Assembly: GCA_028282545.1 (NCBI GenBank) | Contig: JANQHT010000076.1 | Coordinates: forward strand, 1 to 47,039 | Origin: Spirochaetales bacterium | Lineage (GTDB): Bacteria; Spirochaetota; Spirochaetia; DSM-27196; Alkalispirochaetaceae | Length of the DNA: 47,039 nucleotides | Direction of reading: 5' to 3' | Part shown: in pieces, positions 34,104-41,289 of the stretch | How positions within the stretch are numbered: position 1 is the stretch's first letter | How the letters are laid out: each line of letters opens with the position of its first letter | Made by a program: the position numbers and the translations under genes | The notes under the pieces: generated by a model | Told to the model about the DNA's origin: nothing | The model's database searches: none | Seen by the model: the letters and a program-made list of their open reading frames with translations, nothing else

Positions 34104-34741
34104 TGGCGGGCGTAGAACTCAGGACGTACGTCTACCTGGACTCACTCCAGCTCCAAATGGCGTCGTACCTAGCCACTGTGTCCAAGGGGTACCTGCCGGT
34201 GCCGGACCAGGCCTGCGCGATCGTGGAGATATCACCAGGGATCGAGATCAACCGGCTCACGGATGTTGCATTGAAAGCAACCAACGTGCAACCGGGTATC
34301 CAGATCGTTGAACGCCTCTTTGGTCTCCTGGAAGTCCACTCGTCGGACCAGGCAGATGCGAGACAGGCGGGACAAGCGATTCTGGACAGCATCGGGGCTA
34401 CCGAGCGTGACCGTATCAGGCCGCGCGTCATGACGAGCCAACTCATCAAGAACGTGTCGGACTACCATTCCCAACTGATCAACAAGATGCGCTATGGAAA
34501 CATGGTCCTCCGGGGTGACACGTTGTACATCCTGGAAGTCCAACCGGCGGGGTATGCCTATTTTGCCGCAAACGAGGCGGAAAAGGCGTCGCGTATTAAC
34601 ATCGTGAACGTCTCGGGGTTTGGCAGTTTCGGTCGAGTCTACATCGCCGGTGATGAGGCGGAGGTCCTGGTGAGCAAGGACATCGTCGAAGAGAAGCTTT
34701 CCGGGATCGACGGCCGGGCCGGAAGCGGCGGCAAGGAGTAA
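34103..34741 (+). CDS. BMC-T tandem-domain shell protein, double-stacking-trimer type
   Basis: A 212-residue protein with two fused BMC domains. It closely matches by eye the Haliangium ochraceum BMC-T of the CsoS1D-like stacking class: ELRTYVYLDSLQLQMASYLA, PGIEINRLTDVALKATNVQPG in the first domain, then QLINKMRYGNMVLRGDTLYIL and EVQPAGYAYFAANEAEKA and GSFGRVYIAG in the second. Such trimers form pseudohexamers with a large gated pore thought to pass bulky substrates or cofactors. Overlaps the BMC-H stop; the next gene's GTG follows 3 nt after its stop, with AAGGAG inside its last codons. Confidence 0.92.
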   Translation: MAGVELRTYVYLDSLQLQMASYLATVSKGYLPVPDQACAIVEISPGIEINRLTDVALKATNVQPGIQIVERLFGLLEVHSSDQADARQAGQAILDSIGATERDRIRPRVMTSQLIKNVSDYHSQLINKMRYGNMVLRGDTLYILEVQPAGYAYFAANEAEKASRINIVNVSGFGSFGRVYIAGDEAEVLVSKDIVEEKLSGIDGRAGSGGKE

Positions 34742-34744
34742 CCG

Positions 34745-35053
34745 GTGATCCTGGGACGCGTGGTGGGGACGGTTGTGTCCACGCACAAGGACCGGCGCCT
34801 GGAGGGCGTGGCCTCCCTCTTGGTGGAGAAAGTAGACGTTCGTACGCAGAAAGGGAGCGGCTCCTTTCTCGTCGCGCTCGACGCCGTTGGCGCCGGTATC
34901 GGAGAGGTGGTCGTCTGCGTTTCGGGTTCCAGCTCCAGGATGACCGATGCGACCACGGGCCGTCCCGTGGACGCCACCATAACGGCAATCGTCGACCAGG
35001 TAGAACTCGACGGCGCCGTGGCATACGCCAAATCACCTGAGAGTGCCCGCTGA
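34745..35053 (+). CDS. BMC-P pentameric vertex protein (EutN/CcmL family), copy 1
   Basis: A 102-residue EutN/CcmL-family protein that caps shell vertices. It begins ILGRVVGTVVSTHKDRRLEG, typical of the family, then LLVEKVDV and VALDAVGAGIGEVVVCVSGSSSRMTD, and ends with the conserved ITAIVDQVEL. GTG 34745 preceded by AAGGAG. Its TGA overlaps the next ATG (TGATG). One of four BMC-P paralogues in the operon; of these it and copy 2 are adjacent and share SGSSS/QGSSA loops, suggesting tandem duplication. Confidence 0.93.
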   Translation: MILGRVVGTVVSTHKDRRLEGVASLLVEKVDVRTQKGSGSFLVALDAVGAGIGEVVVCVSGSSSRMTDATTGRPVDATITAIVDQVELDGAVAYAKSPESAR

Positions 35054-35358
35054 TGATGCTGGGAGCCGTACGGGGTACCGTCGTGATGTCAACGAACGCG
35101 GACCGCGCGGACCGCGGGCGCTACCTGCTCGTATCGCCAACCGGTCCGGACGGCTCGTTCTCTCGCGGCAAAGCGGAGTCGTTACTCCTGGCGCTCGATC
35201 TCGTCGGTGCCGAACGTGGCCAGGTTGTCCTGGTTTCGCAGGGTTCCTCCGCACGAAACGCCGGGGAAACGAGGAACGCCGCGGTTGACGCCGTAGTGGT
35301 AGGAATTGTGGACCTCGTTGACGTTGCGGGCTGGAAGGAGGCGTACCGTGCACCGTGA
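35053..35358 (+). CDS. BMC-P pentameric vertex protein, copy 2
   Basis: A 101-residue EutN/CcmL-family protein: MLGAVRGTVVMSTNADRADRG at the N-terminus, LLALDLVGAERGQVVLVSQGSSARNAGE in the middle and AVVVGIVDLVDV near the end. It differs from copy 1 by a longer loop around residues 18-40 (the TGPDGSFSRGKAE segment). ATG 35053 (or 35056) overlaps the preceding stop; its last 11 nt overlap the start of the next BMC-T gene. Confidence 0.92.
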   Translation: MMLGAVRGTVVMSTNADRADRGRYLLVSPTGPDGSFSRGKAESLLLALDLVGAERGQVVLVSQGSSARNAGETRNAAVDAVVVGIVDLVDVAGWKEAYRAP

Positions 35359-35929
35359 CGTGTTGGGCGTACTCGAATTCATCGATACCGCGACGGGGCA
35401 CTTGGCGCTGGATGCGCTCGTGAAGTCGGCTCCCGTTGAAGTCATCGCCTGCCTCACGATCAATCCCGGCAAGTTGCTGGTTGTCGTATCGGGAGACGTC
35501 GCGTCGGTAGAGACCGCGGTGAATCGGGGCAGAACGGCCGGCGGAGGTGACGTGCTGGATTCGCTCTTCCTGCCGTACGTGCACCCCTTGGTGGCGGCTG
35601 CATTTGATCCGGCGGAAGATCCTCCGGGTGAGATAGATGGAGAGGCGTCCATCGCGGTCGTGGAAGCGTCTACCGTTACCGCCGGCGTCCGCGCCGCCGA
35701 TGCCGCGGCAAAGACTTCCGCAGTGCACGCGGTCCGGTTGCGTTTTGACGATGCAATGGGCGGACGCGCTGCGATTCGTTTCCTCGGCGACCTTGTCGCG
35801 GTGGAGACCGCGGTCGATACGGCCGTCGAGAAACTCCGCGCAGAGGGGCACCTCGTCCGGGCGACCGTAATACCCAATCCGCACCCGGACATGCTGGCGG
35901 CTCTTGACGACAAAGGAAGTGCGCGATGA
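35348..35929 (+). CDS. BMC-T tandem-domain shell protein, single-layer trimer type
   Basis: A 193-residue protein of two BMC domains, similar by eye to the H. ochraceum BMC-T1 class: VLGVLEFIDTATGHLALDALVKSAPVEVIACLTINPGKLLVVVSGDVASVETAV in the first domain and IAVVEASTVTAGVRAADAAAKTSAV in the second. In this class Cys or Gly in the pore loop can bind metal; I see no obvious Fe-S cysteine motif here. Start is GTG 35348, preceded by GGAGG; the frame is open to 35306 but that part lies in copy 2 of BMC-P. ATGA overlap with the aldehyde dehydrogenase gene. Sequence is unrelated in detail to the other BMC-T, so the two have separate roles. Confidence 0.92.
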   Translation: MHRDVLGVLEFIDTATGHLALDALVKSAPVEVIACLTINPGKLLVVVSGDVASVETAVNRGRTAGGGDVLDSLFLPYVHPLVAAAFDPAEDPPGEIDGEASIAVVEASTVTAGVRAADAAAKTSAVHAVRLRFDDAMGGRAAIRFLGDLVAVETAVDTAVEKLRAEGHLVRATVIPNPHPDMLAALDDKGSAR

Positions 35930-37341
35930 ACCTCAGCGAAGATACGGTCCGCGACATCGTCGCGAAGGTGGTTGCCGAGATGGGCAGTACCTCCGCGTCC
36001 GTTACGCCCGGTGCGACCGGCGTCTTTGAAGACGTGTACGGCGCCGTGTACGCTGCCCACGACGCCTTTGCGGCGTTTTGTGAGACGAGCCTCGCTACGC
36101 GGCGGCGGATGATCGCCGCGATGCGGGAAACGATGCTGGAAAACGCCGACAGGCTGGCGCGCCTGGCGGTCGAAGAAACCGGGATGGGGCGCGTTGCGGA
36201 CAAGATCATCAAGAACCGCCTCGCCGCGGAGATGACGCCCGGGACCGAGGATGTGGACGCGGCGGCGGAGACGGACGACGACGGTCTCGTTTTGACGGAG
36301 AGGGCGTCCTACGGCGTGATCGGTGCCATCACTCCCAGCACCAATCCCACCGAATCGATCATCAACAACGGAATCAGCATGGTCGCTGCGGGGAATGCCG
36401 TCGTCTTCCACCCCCATCCGGCCGCGAAGGGAGTGAGTGCACTGACGGTCATGTTGCTCAACGACGCGATCCAACGTGTGGGCGGTCCACAGAACGTGCT
36501 CACCACCGTGTCGGAACCGACGATCGAGTCGGCCGGCGAGATGATGGACCACCCCATGGTAGCGCTCCTGGTCGTCACGGGCGGCCCCGGAGTGGTACGG
36601 GCCGCCATGAAACGCTCCAAAAAGGTCATTGCCGCGGGGCCCGGCAATCCCCCGGTGGTCGTGGACGAAACCGCCGATATCGAGCGGGCCGGCCGTGACA
36701 TCGTCGCCGGGGCGAGCCTGGACAACAACATCATCTGTATCGATGAAAAAGAGGTGCTGGCCGTCGATCGCATAGCGGACGACTTGAAACGCGAGATGGT
36801 TGCGGCCGGTGCGTACGAGGTGCACGGCGAGCAGATTGAGCGCCTGACCCAGGCAGTCATCGCCGATCCGGGGCGCAAAGGTCACGAAGGCGGCGCGAAT
36901 AAAGCGTTTGTCGGAAAAGACGCCGCGTGGATCGCCCACAATGCGCTGGGTCTCACCGTGCCGGCGGAGACGCGGCTCTTGCTCTGCGAGGTTGATCGAT
37001 CGCACCCGCTGATCTGGACCGAGCAACTCATGCCGGTCCTTCCCCTGGCGCGTTTCGCTGCCGCGGACGAGGCGATCGACTACGCCGTGGAGTGCGAACA
37101 CGGGTTCCGTCACACCGCAAGCATCCACTCTACCAACGTTGATCGTCTCTCCCGCATGGCCAAGGTGATGAACTGCTCCCTGTTCGTGAAAAACGGCTCC
37201 AATTTCAACGGAATGGCCGCCGGCGGTCCCGGCTATACGTCGTTTACCATTGCGAGCCCCACCGGAGAGGGGTTCACCCGGGCACGGACCTTCTCCCGCG
37301 AACGGCGATGTTCGCTGATAGGATCCTTTCGGATCGTTTAG
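35926..37341 (+). CDS. CoA-acylating aldehyde dehydrogenase of a microcompartment (PduP/EutE-like)
   Basis: A 471-residue enzyme converting an aldehyde plus NAD+ and CoA to acyl-CoA and NADH. Residues 1-19 form an amphipathic helix (NLSEDTVRDIVAKVVAEM) followed by a Ser/Thr/Ala/Gly linker, a typical encapsulation peptide. The catalytic domain shows VIGAITPSTNPTESIINN (130-148), the nucleotide-binding TGGPGVVRAA (218-227), and the nucleophile Cys271 in LDNNIICIDEKEV, equivalent to the PduP FDNNLPC Cys. Expected aldehyde is acetaldehyde released by DeoC. ATGA-coupled to the preceding BMC-T gene. Confidence 0.93.
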   Translation: MNLSEDTVRDIVAKVVAEMGSTSASVTPGATGVFEDVYGAVYAAHDAFAAFCETSLATRRRMIAAMRETMLENADRLARLAVEETGMGRVADKIIKNRLAAEMTPGTEDVDAAAETDDDGLVLTERASYGVIGAITPSTNPTESIINNGISMVAAGNAVVFHPHPAAKGVSALTVMLLNDAIQRVGGPQNVLTTVSEPTIESAGEMMDHPMVALLVVTGGPGVVRAAMKRSKKVIAAGPGNPPVVVDETADIERAGRDIVAGASLDNNIICIDEKEVLAVDRIADDLKREMVAAGAYEVHGEQIERLTQAVIADPGRKGHEGGANKAFVGKDAAWIAHNALGLTVPAETRLLLCEVDRSHPLIWTEQLMPVLPLARFAAADEAIDYAVECEHGFRHTASIHSTNVDRLSRMAKVMNCSLFVKNGSNFNGMAAGGPGYTSFTIASPTGEGFTRARTFSRERRCSLIGSFRIV

Positions 37342-37350
37342 GAGAGCGGT

Positions 37351-37629
37351 GTGAAGAGGGGACGGGTAATCGGATCGGTTGTGGCGAGCCACAAAGTGGA
37401 GACACTCGAAGGTGAACGGCTGCTGCTCGTTCAACCGCTCGATACGAGTGGGGCGGATACGGGAACGCCCCTGGTTGCGTGTGACGCCGTCCAGGCCGGA
37501 CCGGGGGACGTTGTCCTCTACGAGGGCGGTCGCGAAGCGGCAATGGCGTTGCGACACGCCTTCAATCCCGCCGACGCGGCGGTGATAGCGATCATAGACG
37601 CCGTATCTCGTACGGACGGTGAGTCGTGA
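37351..37629 (+). CDS. BMC-P pentameric vertex protein, copy 3
   Basis: A 92-residue EutN/CcmL-family protein: GRVIGSVVASHKVETLEGERLL, then PLVACDAVQAGPGDVVLYEGGREAAMAL, ending ADAAVIAIIDAVS. GTG 37351 preceded by AGGAG. Its TGA overlaps the GTG of copy 4 (GTGA). Copies 3 and 4 lie together between the dehydrogenase and rpiB, apart from copies 1 and 2. Confidence 0.93.
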   Translation: MKRGRVIGSVVASHKVETLEGERLLLVQPLDTSGADTGTPLVACDAVQAGPGDVVLYEGGREAAMALRHAFNPADAAVIAIIDAVSRTDGES

Positions 37630-37898
37630 CCCTGTGTCGAGTAACCGGCTCGGTCGTCTCCACGGCCAAGATCGATGCGCTTTTGTATCACAAGCTGCTG
37701 ACGTGCCGGCCGGTTGAGCCCTCGACGGGGGTTCCCGTGAAAGGCGCTGGCGAAATGATCGCCGTGGACACCGTCCAGGCCGGGGAGGGTGACCTCGTTC
37801 TCGTCTGCGACGAGGGGAACGCCGCCCGCTTGATACTCGACGACACCACCGCGCCGGTGCGAACTGTGGTCGTAGCCATCGTGGATGAGGTGGCCTAA
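37626..37898 (+). CDS. BMC-P pentameric vertex protein, copy 4
   Basis: A 90-residue EutN/CcmL-family protein: LCRVTGSVVSTAKIDALLYHKLLTC (the HKLL form, as in EutN-like members), MIAVDTVQAGEGDLVLVCDEGNAARL, then VVVAIVDEV at the C-terminus. GTG 37626 overlaps the copy 3 stop, so translation is coupled. It is the most EutN-like of the four paralogues. Confidence 0.93.
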   Translation: MTLCRVTGSVVSTAKIDALLYHKLLTCRPVEPSTGVPVKGAGEMIAVDTVQAGEGDLVLVCDEGNAARLILDDTTAPVRTVVVAIVDEVA

Positions 37899-37919
37899 GT
37901 GAACTACCGGAGGTACGAC

Positions 37920-38408
37920 ATGGAAGCAAGCGGTGAAATTAACGGCCGGGATAACGTACAGAGCGTAGCGATCGGCTCGGATCACGGTGGATACCCGGCC
38001 AAAGAGGTGCTGCGCTCATTCTTGGAACTGCACGGTTATCGAGTCCACGATCTGGGTGCTTACTCAGACGCGAGCGTTGACTATCCCGACTTTGCTCTCA
38101 AAGTCGCTCGTGCCGTTGCATCGGGGAGCGCAGATAGGGGAATCATGATAGACGGCGCCGGCATCGGCTCGGCCATGGTGTGCAACAAGGTACGGGGCGT
38201 CCGGGCGGCACTCTGCTACGACGAGACGACGATCGTGAATTCCCGGGAGCATAACAACGCCAACGTACTGACCCTCGGCGGACCCTTGCACGGGCCGGAC
38301 GAACTGTGCACCATGGCGCTGCTCTGGCTGCGGACTCGCTTCGCCGGAGGGCGCCACTGGAAACGAATCAACAAGATGATGGCCGTAGAACGGGGAACAC
38401 AGGAATGA
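37920..38408 (+). CDS. rpiB: RpiB/LacA-family sugar-phosphate isomerase of the microcompartment
   Basis: A 162-residue RpiB-family protein: [14 protein letters not shown] at 16-29, [13 protein letters not shown] at 54-66, the anion-hole region [22 protein letters not shown] at 78-99, and [14 protein letters not shown]. The position of E. coli Cys66, the proton-transfer residue, is Asp78 here (IDGAGIG instead of ICGTGIG); a new Cys appears at 88. So aldose-ketose isomerisation may use a different base or the protein may act on another substrate. ATG 37920 follows GGAGGT; an upstream in-frame GTG at 37899 precedes that site. The first 14 residues are polar and do not look like an encapsulation helix. 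ATGA overlap with deoC. Confidence 0.85.
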   Translation: MEASGEINGRDNVQSVAIGSDHGGYPAKEVLRSFLELHGYRVHDLGAYSDASVDYPDFALKVARAVASGSADRGIMIDGAGIGSAMVCNKVRGVRAALCYDETTIVNSREHNNANVLTLGGPLHGPDELCTMALLWLRTRFAGGRHWKRINKMMAVERGTQE

Positions 38409-39247
38409 ACCAAGAAGAACTTGTCAACAAGATCACGCGGGAGGTTCTCAAACGCTTGCAGGAGGCCGGCGGCTCTGCATCGGGCGGCGCCGCCACGAGT
38501 GTGTCCCCTGCCGGGGGCAAAGCGCCCTCCGACGCGGGGCGTGGAGGCGACGCCGGCGCCACTCCGGAGGTCCTTACAGGAGCGGAACTCGCGGGGTACA
38601 TCGATCACACGCTTCTCAAGCCTGAGGCGGGTGAGGAAGAGATCAACACGCTCTGCGACGAGGCAAAAGAGCACGCCTTTTTCAGCGTCTGTGTAAACTC
38701 CAGTTGGGTTTCGCACTGCGCTCGCCGTCTCCAGGGGAGTGACGTCAAGGTGTGCGCCGTAGTCGGTTTTCCGCTCGGGGCAATGGCCGGTCGCGCCAAG
38801 AACTTTGAAACGCGCCACGCCGTTGAAGACGGTGCGCGCGAGATCGACATGGTGATCAACGTCGGCGCCCTGAAGTCCAGGAAACTCAAAGTAGTTGAAG
38901 AGGATATCCGCTGGGTTCGCCGCGCGTGCCCGCGCAACGTGATTCTCAAGGTGATCATCGAGGCGGCCCTGCTTTCGGACGAGGAAAAAGTCATCGCCTG
39001 CCAACTCGCCAAGAATGCCGGGGCGGACTTTGTGAAGACGTCAACGGGTTTCTCCCATCACGGCGCCACGGTGAAGGACGTGAAACTGATGCGCCGGACC
39101 GTTGGGCCGAAGATGGGCGTCAAGGCCGCCGGGGGCGTTCGCTCTTTTGCGGACGCCCTTGAGATGATCGCCTCCGGCGCCACCAGAATCGGTACCAGTT
39201 CCGGTATCAAGATCATTTCCGGCGAAGTAGCGGATTCCGCCTATTGA
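38405..39247 (+). CDS. deoC: Deoxyribose-phosphate aldolase with N-terminal encapsulation peptide
   Basis: A 280-residue class I aldolase cleaving 2-deoxyribose 5-phosphate to acetaldehyde and glyceraldehyde 3-phosphate. Residues 1-21 are an amphipathic helix ([20 protein letters not shown]), then a Gly/Ser/Ala/Pro linker to about 55, the layout of a BMC encapsulation peptide; ordinary DeoC is about 220-250 residues and lacks it. The barrel has [11 protein letters not shown] (65-75), Asp148 in [12 protein letters not shown], Lys182 in ILKVIIE, Schiff-base Lys211 in FVKTSTGF and Lys240 in VKAAGGVR, so the active site is complete. It is probably the signature enzyme of the compartment. Coupled on both sides (ATGA with rpiB, TTGA with the regulator). 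Confidence 0.94.
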   Translation: MNQEELVNKITREVLKRLQEAGGSASGGAATSVSPAGGKAPSDAGRGGDAGATPEVLTGAELAGYIDHTLLKPEAGEEEINTLCDEAKEHAFFSVCVNSSWVSHCARRLQGSDVKVCAVVGFPLGAMAGRAKNFETRHAVEDGAREIDMVINVGALKSRKLKVVEEDIRWVRRACPRNVILKVIIEAALLSDEEKVIACQLAKNAGADFVKTSTGFSHHGATVKDVKLMRRTVGPKMGVKAAGGVRSFADALEMIASGATRIGTSSGIKIISGEVADSAY

Positions 39248-40020
39248 AACCGGAAGAGCGCCGGCGCGAGATACTCGAACTACTCAAGCGAGAAAACGGG
39301 CTCCCGGTCCAGAACATCGCCGACTATTTGGGCGTTTCTCACATGACGGTCCGCCGGGACGTGGATCTGCTTTCCGCCCGTGAACTGGTACGTGTGATTC
39401 ACGGCGGCGTCATTCTGAGTCCAACCGTCCACCGTGATCAGGCCGGCACGCCGTACTCGCTCAACACCGCCCGAGAAGAACGGCAAGCGGCCAAGGAACG
39501 TATCGGTGAACGGGCGGCGTCGTTGATAGAACCGGAGGACACGTTGATCATTGACAGCGGCTCCACCACGGAGTGCCTTGCTCGCCGGCTCCCACGGGAG
39601 TTTCCCTTCACCGTTATTTCCTACGCGCTCAACATCGTTATCCAGACCGTCGATGCGGAAAACGTTCGGGCGGTGTTTGGTGGAGGGGTTCTGCATCGAA
39701 ACTTGTTGATGTTCGAGAGTCCCGAAGGGATCGGAATCATCCAGCGCCACCGAGCGACAAAGGCGTTTCTATCGGCCGCCGGCGTTTCGTGTCGGTTGGG
39801 CGTCACGTGTCGCAACGCGTACGAACGGGCCACCAAGCGCGCGGTAATCCAATCTTCGGAACAACGGATTCTGCTTGCGGATTCGAGCAAGTTCGACCGG
39901 GTCCGGTCGGAGTACTTTGCCGACCTACAGGACTTCCAGATTGTCCTTACCGATGACGGTGTTCCGGGAAGCGTGGCGGAGGAGATCCGGGAAGCGGGGA
40001 TTGACCTGATGGTCGTATAG
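39244..40020 (+). CDS. DeoR-family transcriptional regulator of the BMC operon
   Basis: A 258-residue DeoR-family protein. The N-terminal winged helix-turn-helix contains [14 protein letters not shown], the recognition helix [14 protein letters not shown], and HGGV; the C-terminal sensor domain contains [35 protein letters not shown] and [11 protein letters not shown], the fold that binds phosphorylated sugars. Likely a repressor of its own operon, released by a sugar phosphate such as deoxyribose 5-phosphate or a ribose phosphate. The inverted repeat at 33766-33778 is the obvious candidate site. TTG 39244 overlaps the deoC stop. Last gene of the operon; no terminator is visible before the convergent tRNA gene. 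Confidence 0.92.
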   Translation: MKPEERRREILELLKRENGLPVQNIADYLGVSHMTVRRDVDLLSARELVRVIHGGVILSPTVHRDQAGTPYSLNTAREERQAAKERIGERAASLIEPEDTLIIDSGSTTECLARRLPREFPFTVISYALNIVIQTVDAENVRAVFGGGVLHRNLLMFESPEGIGIIQRHRATKAFLSAAGVSCRLGVTCRNAYERATKRAVIQSSEQRILLADSSKFDRVRSEYFADLQDFQIVLTDDGVPGSVAEEIREAGIDLMVV

Positions 40021-40031
40021 AAGAGTAAAAC

Positions 40032-40105
<74 letters not shown>

Positions 40106-40121
40106 TCATTGTGCAGCGCCC

Positions 40122-40151
40122 ATAGTGCCGTGCCGCCCGAGGCGTGGTCAA
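40122..40151 (-). promoter_or_regulatory. Candidate promoter of the tRNA gene
   Basis: On the minus strand TTGACC (40151-40146), an 18-nt spacer, and CACTAT (40127-40122), with the mature tRNA 5' end 17 nt downstream. Assigned by eye. Confidence 0.45.
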
Positions 40152-40184
40152 TACCCGCGGCGGTCTTGTGCCCGACCCGATCGT

Positions 40185-41288
40185 TTACACCTTCACGTCG
40201 AATCCGACGCACGTCCCCGGGCCGGAAAACTCGGCCGTACCACCCATTTGGGAGACCAGTTCGTCGATCAGGCTGAGTCCAAACCCGCGTTCGACACGTT
40301 CCGGATCGAAACCGGGTCCGCTGTCACAGACGATGGCGTGCAGCATTCCCGGGCCGCGCCGTTTTACCGTGACCCGAATGGTTCCTTCGGCTTTTCCGGG
40401 AAAGGCGTGCTTGAAGCTGTTGGTTATCAGTTCGTTGATAACGACACCTACCGGGAGGGCCGTTTTCTCATCTACGTTGACATCGTCAACGTTGAGCGAA
40501 ATGGAAACGGTGGCAGCGTCCTGGTAGCTGTGGTTGACGAGTTGTACCAGGTCCTCTATGTACTCGCCTAAGTTGACCGCGTTGTAATTCGACGAGCGAT
40601 AGAGCTTTTCGTAGAGAACCATCATCGACCCGATGCGGCTGTGGGCCGCGTCAAGCGCCGCTCGCGCCGTTTTGTCCCCGATAGAGCGAGCCTGCAAGCC
40701 GAGGAGGCTCATGACGGTGGTCATGTTGTTCTTGATTCGATGATGGACCTCGGTCAGCAGCACCTCTTTCTCATGCAGCAGCAGTTCTACGTTTCGTCTG
40801 GCATCCTCGAGCTCTGTGATGTCGGTTACGCTGAGTTCAAGCTCGCCCTCCGGCCCCTTTCTGGTGTCCACCTGCACGTGACGGTGCGAAGCCGTGGTGT
40901 GGATCACGTCCAGGTAGACCACCTTTGGTGATCGCGCACGCAGCAGGGACCGCAGGCGGCCGCGAAACACAGCGGCGCTCTCTTCGGTGAAATGCGAGGC
41001 AAACTCGGTGTTCTGTACGAGTTCAGCCGGTTTGTTGAGCAGGTCGGCGAACGTCGAGTTGCAGCGTACGATGGCGCCTCTCTGGTCCAGGGTCACGTAG
41101 CCGTTAGGCGCCGAGTCGTAGAGGCGCATGTACTCCTGCCGGGAACGTTCGAGTTCGTCCTGCGCTCGACGCAGTTCCTCATTCTGCAGTTCCAGTTCTA
41201 CCTGATGGACTGCCAGTTCGTGTTCCGTCCGTGAACGGGATACGTTGTCGAGCTGCGCTTCCGCTTGTTTCCGGAGATCTCTGTCCAC
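40185..41288 (-). CDS. Soluble PAS-HisKA_2 sensor histidine kinase
   Basis: A 367-residue cytosolic kinase without membrane helices. An N-terminal coiled coil (about 5-55) leads to a PAS domain at about 52-165 (YDSAPNGYVTLDQRGAIVRCN). The HisKA_2 region is LLTEVHHRIKNNMTTVMSLL with phospho-acceptor probably His183, and the HATPase domain has VVINELITNSFKHAF, CDSGPGFD and RGFGLSLIDELV. GTG 41288 lies 1 nt after the stop of the CheB-CheR fusion gene, so both are one transcriptional and probably translational unit. No cognate regulator is adjacent. This type may signal to the receiver at 33348. Confidence 0.88.
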   Translation of the reverse strand: MDRDLRKQAEAQLDNVSRSRTEHELAVHQVELELQNEELRRAQDELERSRQEYMRLYDSAPNGYVTLDQRGAIVRCNSTFADLLNKPAELVQNTEFASHFTEESAAVFRGRLRSLLRARSPKVVYLDVIHTTASHRHVQVDTRKGPEGELELSVTDITELEDARRNVELLLHEKEVLLTEVHHRIKNNMTTVMSLLGLQARSIGDKTARAALDAAHSRIGSMMVLYEKLYRSSNYNAVNLGEYIEDLVQLVNHSYQDAATVSISLNVDDVNVDEKTALPVGVVINELITNSFKHAFPGKAEGTIRVTVKRRGPGMLHAIVCDSGPGFDPERVERGFGLSLIDELVSQMGGTAEFSGPGTCVGFDVKV

Positions 41289-41289
41289 G

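Noticed and set aside
37899..37919. GTG 37899 as the rpiB start
   Set aside because: GGAGGT lies between it and ATG 37920 at the right distance for the latter, and the extra seven residues lack homology.
35182..37929. A 915-codon open frame on the minus strand across most of the BMC operon
   Set aside because: It is the mirror of well-supported shell and dehydrogenase genes; its translation is Arg/His/Gly-rich without domains, as expected from high GC at third positions.
33813..39247. Ethanolamine, propanediol, glycyl-radical or carboxysome type compartment
   Set aside because: No ammonia-lyase, diol dehydratase, glycyl-radical enzyme or RuBisCO gene is present; the cargo is DeoC, RpiB-like and aldehyde dehydrogenase.
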